Source: Lentisphaerota bacterium (GTDB lineage Bacteria; Verrucomicrobiota; Kiritimatiellia; JAAZAB01). Taken from it: 6,018 nucleotides of DNA. This document shows, one piece after another, positions 1 through 4,953 of this stretch. The position numbers and the translations under genes were made by a program. Numbering within the stretch: position 1 is the first letter of the stretch; the number at the start of each line of letters is the position of its first letter. The DNA lies in contig JACPGN010000084.1 of NCBI GenBank assembly GCA_016182435.1, positions 1-6,018 of the forward strand, in the 5' to 3' direction. The notes beneath the pieces were generated by a model that worked only from the letters and a program-made list of their open reading frames with translations, did not search any database and was not told where the DNA came from.

Positions 1-1320
1 GTTGTCCAAAGTTACCAGGCCATCCATCACGGTATCCACGCCGAAATAGAACCAATAGACACCGGGCGCCAGGGTGCTGATGGTCAACACATCGGCGGAA
101 CTAAGATCAAAAATTGGTCCTTGCCAGGTAACCGCCAGCCCCGCGCGCCATTGGGCAGGCACATTAAGATAATCAAAGTAGTACCAGGCGCCATCCTGGG
201 TTGAGGCCGCCACCCACCAGTCGGCGTTAGTTCCGGCATAGGCGCCGGCCGCCAGGCCGGCCGTGATAGTAAGAGTAGCGCCGGCGGGGATGGAGATCGT
301 CGAGTCCGTGTGATTGGCCTGGATAACCGGCAGCGGCATGGGCGCGTTGGAGATCGAAAAGAGCGCTATCTGGTTGATGCCGTCGTAGCCCAGGAACAAT
401 TTGTTACTGGCAATCACGCTGTGCGGCCTGTTCCACTGGCCGTCAATAACCGGTTTGTTGGTTAACAGGTTCCAGCCGGAATCATAGACAGCCATGTAGA
501 TCGGTCCGCCCTGATCGTTGGTCATGTAGCCATAGTGCATGATGAAGCTGCCGCTGACCGGCTCGCGTGAAAGCCCGGAGACAATGCTGAGCGCCGGGAT
601 GGAATTGCTCAGGATGGTGGTTTTGTTGGAGGTCAACTGCAAATCGCTGTCGAAGATCAGGCGGCTATAGCGATAGTTCTGGCCAGGCGCGAGCGTATCC
701 GGCGCAACCAGGTAATAGCTGCCATTGTAATAGGTGACGGCCGCCCCGTTAGCGTGGATGTTGTTCGGCGGCCCACCAATGGCATTGGTCAGAAGCAGGT
801 TCAGGTCGGCATCGTATTTATAGATGCGGTGGCCAGTGCCGGGCAGATATTTGCCCACACAGACATTCGTGCCATCGCCGGCCATGAGCATGTCGTTGGT
901 CGGGGGATCGTTGGAAGCCACAGTCGTAATGGCAATGCGCGAGAGGTTATGATCCAGCTTCAGGAGATACAGGTAGCCGCCCTGACCGCCGCCGGAGATT
1001 GAGAAGGTCAGATAATGGTAACCGTTCTGGAAAATATGCTTGTGGTCGGCGATACGGTCGTTGCCGGCGGTGTCATTGGTGCTGGCGACTGCCACCGGGC
1101 TGCTGAGCTGGTTCAGCTCCAGGTCAAACTTGGCGAGGGAGATGCCGCCGGCGGAAGTCTCTCCGGAAATTACCACATTGCTGCCGTCATACACCGGAAT
1201 GCTCCAAACTGATCCGTAGCTGAGCGCAAAGTTGGTGACCAGGGTAAGCTCCTGCGCCGCCAGCGAGCGCGCCGCCAGGACAAGGGCCATGCGCAAGATT
1301 AATTTAACGAGTCTATTCAT
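1..1320 (-). CDS. Secreted repeat protein of unknown function, 3' end outside the window
   Basis: The frame is open from an ATG at 1320-1318 to the left edge: 440 codons, no stop, C-terminus missing. The start is supported by a strong AGGAGG seven bases upstream. Residues 1-22 look like a Sec signal peptide: basic MNRLVK, a hydrophobic stretch, then a likely cut after SLAA. A loose motif recurs about every 50-56 residues, a Tyr/Ile-rich strand followed by D-x-x-L/W-x-L. It is seen near residues 59-75, 115-131, 164-180, 216-233 and 272-290, which suggests a beta-propeller-like fold. From about residue 335 a separate beta-rich region begins, rich in Trp, Tyr and Gly (ADWWVAAS, APGVYWFYFGVD). 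Similar C-terminal regions occur, as I recall, in exported proteins of PVC and deltaproteobacterial genomes. No catalytic motif is visible. It is probably exported to the periplasm or surface. It is 441 bp from btuC and has its own good ribosome site, so it is probably not part of the B12 module. Coding status is well supported; function is unknown. Confidence 0.85.
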   Translation of the reverse strand, partial: MNRLVKLILRMALVLAARSLAAQELTLVTNFALSYGSVWSIPVYDGSNVVISGETSAGGISLAKFDLELNQLSSPVAVASTNDTAGNDRIADHKHIFQNGYHYLTFSISGGGQGGYLYLLKLDHNLSRIAITTVASNDPPTNDMLMAGDGTNVCVGKYLPGTGHRIYKYDADLNLLLTNAIGGPPNNIHANGAAVTYYNGSYYLVAPDTLAPGQNYRYSRLIFDSDLQLTSNKTTILSNSIPALSIVSGLSREPVSGSFIMHYGYMTNDQGGPIYMAVYDSGWNLLTNKPVIDGQWNRPHSVIASNKLFLGYDGINQIALFSISNAPMPLPVIQANHTDSTISIPAGATLTITAGLAAGAYAGTNADWWVAASTQDGAWYYFDYLNVPAQWRAGLAVTWQGPIFDLSSADVLTISTLAPGVYWFYFGVDTVMDGLVTLDN

Positions 1321-1327
1321 CGGTGCG

Positions 1328-1333
1328 CCTCCT
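1328..1333 (-). promoter_or_regulatory. Ribosome binding site of the secreted repeat protein
   Basis: CCTCCT on the plus strand reads AGGAGG on the minus strand, a full Shine-Dalgarno core, with 7 bases between it and the ATG at 1320. It fixes the start of the gene and is clearly stronger than the sites before cobS or btuC. Confidence 0.85.
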
Positions 1334-1569
1334 ATGATTGCGGATAACGTACGATTTGCGCGTCAAGGATTAGGGGGCATGTTGCCGACTTTCTTGAATT
1401 GGAGTCAAGCCCTTTCCTGATTGGCCGAATGGCGCGGATGCGCGGCGGTTGTCCGTGATAATTCCGCTTATCGCGGAAAATCTATCCGCTCCATCCGCAT
1501 GGTTCGCGACGCGATAGCAACAATAAAGTCCAAGATGTTGTTCTCTCAGCTTCGTCCAATCTATTTCTG

Positions 1570-1577
1570 AGCGCACC
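1570..1577. repeat. Left target-site duplication of the MITE
   Basis: AGCGCACC, identical to 1746-1753 and directly abutting the GTAA tip of the left inverted repeat. The 8-bp length is that expected for IS66-type insertion. Confidence 0.75.
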
Positions 1578-1745
1578 GTAATGGGTCAGTTATTGGGGGG
1601 AGATTGTGAATTTTCATGCTGTCATTCCCGCGAAAGCGGGAATCCAGCTTCTGGATTCCCGACTCGTGCTTCGTAGCGAAGGCTTACTTCGCAGAGTAGC
1701 ATCAGGTCGGGAATGACAATCACCCCCCAATAACTGACGAGTTAC
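1578..1745. mobile_element. MITE-like element, 168 bp, IS66-type ends
   Basis: The ends are 30-bp imperfect terminal inverted repeats, 1578-1607 and 1716-1745, matching at 26 of 30 positions. A run of 16 identical bases (GTCAGTTATTGGGGGG) lies inside each arm. Both outer tips read GTAA. The element is flanked by a perfect 8-bp direct repeat, AGCGCACC, at 1570-1577 and 1746-1753. GTAA tips with 8-bp target duplications are the known signature of the IS66 family, so this is most simply a non-autonomous miniature element mobilised by an IS66 transposase elsewhere in the genome. It has no coding capacity. The interior (1621-1717) is itself palindromic. It inserted 8 bp beyond the btuC stop codon. 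Boundaries and duplication are read directly; the family assignment is inference from the end structure. Confidence 0.8.
1621..1717. repeat. Palindromic core of the MITE with competing hairpins
   Basis: GTCATTCCCG (1621-1630) pairs with CGGGAATGAC (1708-1717). Inside it are two perfect hairpins that share bases and so exclude each other. One is ATTCCCGC-GAAA-GCGGGAAT at 1624-1643. The other is GGGAATCCAG-CTT-CTGGATTCCC at 1638-1660. A smaller one, CTTCG-TAG-CGAAG, lies at 1669-1681. The ATTCCCGCGAAAGCGGGAAT word is, from memory, a very common dispersed bacterial repeat. If transcribed with btuC it could form a strong 3' structure that stabilises or ends the message, but there is no clear U-tract, so no terminator is called. 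Confidence 0.7.
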
Positions 1746-1753
1746 AGCGCACC
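1746..1753. repeat. Right target-site duplication of the MITE
   Basis: AGCGCACC, the second copy, directly after the TTAC tip of the right inverted repeat and 8 bp from the btuC stop codon (TGA, complement of 1762-1764). Confidence 0.75.
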
Positions 1754-1761
1754 AAATACGC

Positions 1762-2814
1762 TCATTCGCTCCACTCCCCATGGCGCCGGCGGCGCAGGAG
1801 CACCAGAAAAAACGGCCCGCCCATCAGCGCGGTGATGACGCCGACGGGAATTTCAATCGGCGCGATCAGCGCGCGCGCCAGCGTAGTGATGACGCCGACG
1901 GGAATTTCAATCGGCGCGATCAGCGCGCGCGCCAGCGTATCCGCCAATGTCAGGAACAGCCCGCCGGCGAGCGCGGCCGCCGGGATCAGCCGCCGGTGAT
2001 CCGGGCCGAGGAGCGCGCGCATGGCGTGCGGCACAATCAGGCCGACGAATCCAATAAGCCCCGCGAGGGCGACGGCCGCAGCGGTCATCAGCGTGGCCAG
2101 GGCAAGCCCCATGGTAACGACCAGGCCGGTGCGCACTCCCAGGTGGTGGGCCATCTCGCGGCCGAGGGTGAGGGCGTTCAGATCGCGCGCCATGAGCCAG
2201 AGTCCGCCAAATGCCGCCAGAACCAGCGCGGCGCTGATGGCCAGCAGCGGCATAGAGGTTACCTGTAGATTGCCCAGCAGCCACCAGGTTATACTGTGCA
2301 AGCCTTCGACGGGGGCAAGCGCAATGATCAGCATCAACAAGCTGGAACAGATGGAGCTGATAATGACGCCGCTTAAGAGCAGCGCGTAGAGCGAGGGCGC
2401 GCTGCCCTGTGCGGACAGCAAATAGACAATTAGCAGCGCCAGAATGCCGGCGATAAAGGCGCTGGCCGGCAGGATGAATACGCCGGCGGCGCCAAAAAAG
2501 ATCGCCAACGCCGCGCCGAGAGCCGACCCGCCGCTGACACCCAGCACGTAGGGTTCAGCCAGTGGATTGCGCAACAGTGCCTGGAGGACTACGCCCGCGC
2601 AAGCCAGCGCGGCGCCAACGACGAATCCGGCCGCAACCCGGCTGGCTCTGAGCAAGAGGATGGCGCGGAGCAAGGGCGTCGGCCAATCCTGAATGGCAAA
2701 GTCGGCCGCGCCCACCAACAGGCAGGCGCCCAGAACCAGGGGCGTGAGGGCCAGCAACAGCCAGGCAGCATTTTTTTTCATGGCTGCAACCACATTTCGC
2801 TTAGCACCAGTCAT
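1762..2814 (-). CDS. btuC: FecCD/BtuC-family ABC permease, probable corrinoid importer subunit
   Basis: This 350-residue polytopic inner-membrane protein forms the channel of a type II ABC importer. Family marks include R-x-x-R-V near residues 56-60, RNPLAEPYVLGVSGG (82-96), the cytoplasmic coupling segment LGREMAHHLGV (217-227) that should contact an ATPase, GLIGFVGLIVPH (252-263), and the C-terminal IPVGVITALMGGPFF. Hydrophobic spans are roughly 16-36, 58-80, 90-110, 114-134, 141-166, 188-209, 231-262, 276-298 and 325-340. Residues 293-310 (TLARALIAPIEIPVGVIT) are duplicated exactly at 311-328, making the protein 18 residues longer there than the family pattern. The start is uncertain: ATG 2814 and the internal ATG at 2781 (MKKNAAW) both lack a good Shine-Dalgarno. 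The family is certain. The corrinoid substrate is inferred from the cobT-cobS-btuF neighbourhood, since siderophore and heme permeases look alike. No ATPase gene follows. Confidence 0.9.
   Translation of the reverse strand: MTGAKRNVVAAMKKNAAWLLLALTPLVLGACLLVGAADFAIQDWPTPLLRAILLLRASRVAAGFVVGAALACAGVVLQALLRNPLAEPYVLGVSGGSALGAALAIFFGAAGVFILPASAFIAGILALLIVYLLSAQGSAPSLYALLLSGVIISSICSSLLMLIIALAPVEGLHSITWWLLGNLQVTSMPLLAISAALVLAAFGGLWLMARDLNALTLGREMAHHLGVRTGLVVTMGLALATLMTAAAVALAGLIGFVGLIVPHAMRALLGPDHRRLIPAAALAGGLFLTLADTLARALIAPIEIPVGVITTLARALIAPIEIPVGVITALMGGPFFLVLLRRRRHGEWSE
1832..1939. repeat. Perfect 54-bp tandem duplication inside btuC
   Basis: Positions 1832-1885 and 1886-1939 are identical over all 54 bases; the match breaks immediately outside on both sides. 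The period is 18 codons, so the reading frame is kept and the protein gains a second copy of TLARALIAPIEIPVGVIT. Complete identity at third codon positions points to a recent event, or to an assembly error. Confidence 0.95.
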
Positions 2815-2823
2815 TTGTTAATA

Positions 2824-2990
2824 GCAGTGCGAATTTTGTTTGAAAAAGGCGGCGGCGATTCCGGCCCATCTGTGCCGTTGCCGCGCTTGCGCATACGCGA
2901 GTATAGCGCTTCACGCGGCGCCGGCACATCTGAGCCGGACTTACCTTGCTTTTTCAAATCCCGCTCCGCGGGAAACAAAATTCGCCCTGC
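2824..2990. repeat. 167-bp imperfect palindrome between btuF and btuC
   Basis: The outer arms, 2824-2841 and 2973-2990, match at 17 of 18 positions (GCAG, one mismatch, then GCGAATTTTGTTT). The next arms are TGAAAAAG (2841-2848) and CTTTTTCA (2949-2956). The inner arms, 2860-2886 and 2913-2939, match at 21 of 27, capped by GCGC-ATAC/GTAT-AGCGC at the tip. A side hairpin, TCCCGC-TCC-GCGGGA (2959-2973), lies on one arm only. There is no clear target duplication. It may be a miniature mobile repeat, or a large mRNA structure separating btuF from btuC. No cobalamin riboswitch core is recognised in it. Confidence 0.7.
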
Positions 2991-2997
2991 GACCATG

Positions 2998-3022
2998 CCG
3001 CCCAACCGTCGCAGTTGGGCGG
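2998..3022 (-). other. Small perfect stem-loop just after btuF
   Basis: On the plus strand CCGCCCAAC (2998-3006) pairs with GTTGGGCGG (3014-3022) around a 7-base loop. It lies 9 bp beyond the btuF stop in the direction of transcription. There is no U-run after it on the minus strand, so it is not a standard intrinsic terminator. It could protect the 3' end of the cobS-btuF message. Confidence 0.5.
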
Positions 3023-3031
3023 GGTAGGCAG

Positions 3032-3976
3032 TTAATTATTTCCGGGAGTGTAATTTTGATTTTCCGACTGCTGAATACAGGTTTGTAGGGCTTCAATGCC
3101 TTCCAGAACGCGGGGACCGGGGCGGAGAATCAGGTTGTTATCGAAGGCGCCGTACACGCGGAGCGTGCGCACCGCTTTGATCTGCGACCAGCCCGTCCGC
3201 GCCGCCAGCCGCTTGACGTGGGCTTCTTCCGGATTTTGCGCGCTGCCGCCTGCGATCGGGTATAAGCATAGAATAATATCCGGATCGCGCGCAATGACCC
3301 ATTCGCTGGCCACTGGAAAATAATCTTTGTCAGCCTGCCCGAGCTCGGCCAGGGCCACTTCGTCGCCCAGGTTTCGTCCGCCAGCCAGGGTGATAAGCTC
3401 AGCCACAAACGAGTTGCGGCCGACGGTCATGAGCGGGTCTCCCCAGATTTCAGCGAAGACCGTTGGCGCAGATTGCCCGGCGGCTTTACGCAGTTCCAGC
3501 TCCGCGCGCCGCCGGATCACCTCACGGCGGATGCGCTCGGCCAGCGAGGTGGCGGCCGGCTCAGCATGGGCGAGCCGGCCGACCGTGATAATGGCCGTGG
3601 GAATATCAGCGAGCGTTGAGCAGGGGACGCGCGCGCGCCGGATGCCCAGTTGCGCTATCAGCTTGGCCGTCGTTTCATCTTCCAGGGCTATATCCAGGAT
3701 TAAAGTCGGCTTGCTTTTCAGCAGTCGATCCAGGGAAGGCGCGCCGAATCCGCCGATTATCGGCACGGCTTTGACAATCTCGGGCGGATAGTCGCAGGCG
3801 CTGGTCCGGCCTACCAGCGCGGCGCCCGCGCCGATGGCGCAGATAATTTCGGTGAGGTTAGGCGCCAACGAAACAACGCGGTCCCCATCCGGCGCCGGGT
3901 TTGAATGGCGTGAAGAACACCCGGGCAATAGGAGCACAATGAGCAACAGGAGGGCAATGTGCCGGGACCAAACCAT
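3032..3976 (-). CDS. btuF: Periplasmic corrinoid-binding lipoprotein, BtuF-like
   Basis: This 314-residue substrate-binding protein of a type II ABC importer would capture a corrinoid and dock on the BtuC permease. The N-terminus is a lipoprotein signal: hydrophobic residues 7-17, then lipobox L-P-G-C with acylated Cys20, so the mature protein should be membrane-anchored. Family marks of the two-lobed binding fold are RVVSLAPNLTEIICAIGAG (33-51), the VGRTSACDYPPE segment (55-66), GGFGAPSLDRLLKSKPTLIL (75-94) and DPLMTVGRNSFVAELITLAGG (180-200). SEWVIARDPDIIL (224-236) aligns by eye with the segment of E. coli BtuF that carries the second docking glutamate; Glu225 is the likely equivalent. At the first docking position Asp83 seems to replace Glu. 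The start has GGAG upstream and follows the cobS stop by 3 nt. The corrinoid substrate is inferred from neighbours; the fold family is secure. Confidence 0.88.
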   Translation of the reverse strand: MVWSRHIALLLLIVLLLPGCSSRHSNPAPDGDRVVSLAPNLTEIICAIGAGAALVGRTSACDYPPEIVKAVPIIGGFGAPSLDRLLKSKPTLILDIALEDETTAKLIAQLGIRRARVPCSTLADIPTAIITVGRLAHAEPAATSLAERIRREVIRRRAELELRKAAGQSAPTVFAEIWGDPLMTVGRNSFVAELITLAGGRNLGDEVALAELGQADKDYFPVASEWVIARDPDIILCLYPIAGGSAQNPEEAHVKRLAARTGWSQIKAVRTLRVYGAFDNNLILRPGPRVLEGIEALQTCIQQSENQNYTPGNN

Positions 3977-3979
3977 GGA

Positions 3980-4753
3980 TTACTCCATAAGTCCGGAGCA
4001 GACGCCCTGGAGATAGGGCAAGGCGGCCGCAAGGGTTAAGAGTAAGACGCACTCCACCATCTCATTAGCAAACCCCAGCAGGTCGCCGGTGACGCCACCG
4101 AAGGCGTGTTTCATCCAGCGCGCCAGCAGCGGTCCGACCAGCAACGCGGCCAAGAATAAAAGCAAAGCGCAAGATTGGATCAGCAAGCCGCACAGGATCA
4201 GGGCCAGAAGGCCGGCGGAAAGAAAATGGGCGGGGGCAGCCTGTTTAACCAGCGCTTCGGCGGTGCCGCCTTCAGTGCGGGCATAGGGCAGCATCACGGC
4301 CAGGAGAACCTGAATTAGCCGCGCGAGAATGAACGGAACCGGAATCGCGGCCCATTGCCCCATGATCGCCAATTGGGCAAGCGCGGCCGTTTTTATCAGC
4401 AATACAAGCGTGATGGCTATAACCCCAAAAGCCCCGACGTGATGGTCTTTCATGATCTCGAGCCGGCGTTCGCGGGTGGTGCTGCCGAAATAGGCGTCAA
4501 CGGTGTCGCTCAGGCCGTCTAAGTGCAGGCCGCGGGTAATCCAGGAGGACATCACAACTCCAGCCACGCCTGCGCCCATGGGCCAAAGCAGCACGGCGCC
4601 AAAGCACCAGACCGCCAGGGTCACCAGGGCGCCGATGAGCGCGCCGGCCAGAGGGAAAAAATAAAGGGCATCGGCCACCCGCAGCGCGTCTCTGCCCGGC
4701 AGGGGCAGGATGGTCAGCGTCCGCACGGCAGTGATGAAGCCTTGGAAAATCAT
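3980..4753 (-). CDS. cobS: Adenosylcobinamide-GDP ribazoletransferase (cobalamin synthase)
   Basis: CobS is an integral inner-membrane enzyme. It joins adenosylcobinamide-GDP to alpha-ribazole or its 5'-phosphate, releasing GMP and giving adenosylcobalamin or its phosphate. At 257 residues the length is typical. The signature GLHLDGLSDTVDA (75-87) holds the conserved acidic residues Asp79, Asp83 and Asp86, thought to bind metal and nucleotide. It is followed by RERRLEIMKDHHVGAFGV (94-111), PYART-x-GG (156-163) and the C-terminal GGVTGDLLGFANEMVE (219-234). Several hydrophobic helices are seen, roughly at 33-57, 60-72, 108-130, 135-155, 178-212 and 235-250. The N-terminal FITAVRTLTILPLP is also characteristic. 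The ATG at 4753 is chosen because it gives the family N-terminus; its ribosome site is weak (GGA about 8-10 bases upstream). It sits between cobT, which supplies its co-substrate, and btuF, 3 nt downstream. Confidence 0.95.
   Translation of the reverse strand: MIFQGFITAVRTLTILPLPGRDALRVADALYFFPLAGALIGALVTLAVWCFGAVLLWPMGAGVAGVVMSSWITRGLHLDGLSDTVDAYFGSTTRERRLEIMKDHHVGAFGVIAITLVLLIKTAALAQLAIMGQWAAIPVPFILARLIQVLLAVMLPYARTEGGTAEALVKQAAPAHFLSAGLLALILCGLLIQSCALLLFLAALLVGPLLARWMKHAFGGVTGDLLGFANEMVECVLLLTLAAALPYLQGVCSGLME
3983..3986 (-). promoter_or_regulatory. Ribosome binding site of btuF inside the end of cobS
   Basis: CTCC on the plus strand reads GGAG on the minus strand, 6 bases before the ATG at 3976. 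It lies within the last codons of cobS, which fits translational coupling of the two genes. Confidence 0.65.
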
Positions 4754-4812
4754 GGTATCTGTCCGATTAATTTAAGATCGGGGCATAGTTCAGACCCCAG
4801 TTACATGATCTT
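4754..4812. other. cobS leader with a small interrupted stem
   Basis: AAGATC (4774-4779) can pair with GATCTT (4807-4812), enclosing GGGG (4780-4783) and CCCC (4795-4798), so an interrupted stem of about 10 bp could form in the cobS leader. No conserved riboswitch core, promoter or terminator is recognised. It could equally be debris of a repeat. Confidence 0.35.
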
Positions 4813-4890
4813 TTGGTAGGGACGCACCGCCGGGGCGTCCGTCTTCTAGAGCATGTTGTTACGGACGGCTCGGCGAGCCGTCCCTACCAA
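4813..4890. repeat. 78-bp palindromic repeat between cobT and cobS
   Basis: The arms 4813-4842 and 4861-4890 match at 25 of 30 positions, with the outer 12 (TTGGTAGGGACG) perfect and an 18-base loop. Each arm also folds on itself: GACGC/GCGTC in the left arm, and GACGGCTC-GGC-GAGCCGTC, perfect over 8 bp, in the right. The sequence can therefore form either one long hairpin or two side-by-side hairpins. Spurious peptides of the type DGSASRPY, which this repeat encodes on the plus strand, are familiar to me from Verrucomicrobiota-like genomes. That suggests a dispersed repeat. No target duplication is evident. Confidence 0.75.
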
Positions 4891-4953
4891 TATAACCTAA
4901 CAATGTTAGCATTAAACCAGGTCAAAACCGGAAATCCCAAATCGAAAACTCTA

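Larger units (their letters stand above)
1321..1577. other. Intergenic stretch without a recognisable gene
   Basis: Apart from the ribosome site near 1330, no gene is recognised here. A minus-strand open frame (1370-1576, starting GTG) has no ribosome site and resembles no family I know. Positions about 1431-1503 are enriched in GCGGAT/ATCCGC words, as in degenerate intergenic repeats. TTGACG (minus strand, 1366-1361) and TTGACT (1408-1403) resemble -35 boxes for the downstream gene, but neither has a good -10 at normal spacing, so no promoter is called. No part of an ABC ATPase, such as a Walker A or LSGGQ motif, is visible. Confidence 0.6.

Noticed and set aside
1370..1576. A 68-codon minus-strand frame left of the MITE
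   Set aside because: Its GTG start falls in the target duplication, no Shine-Dalgarno precedes it, and the composition is not convincingly coding.
1621..1717. A CRISPR array, from the repeated CGGGAAT/ATTCCCG words
   Set aside because: The copies are inverted, unevenly spaced and within one MITE; there are no regular direct repeats with spacers.
1780..2268. A 162-codon plus-strand frame opposite btuC
   Set aside because: It is a GC-rich shadow of the permease gene, full of Arg, Gln and Asp; the opposite strand has clear family motifs.
2811..3005. A 64-codon minus-strand frame ending in an ATGA overlap with the btuC start
   Set aside because: It begins at TTG, lies almost wholly within the palindrome, has no ribosome site and resembles no family. 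Palindromes tend to keep frames open on both strands.
2815..3031. A cobalamin riboswitch before btuC
   Set aside because: The conserved B12-box and GCCACTG-type core elements are not recognisable; the structure is a simple long palindrome.
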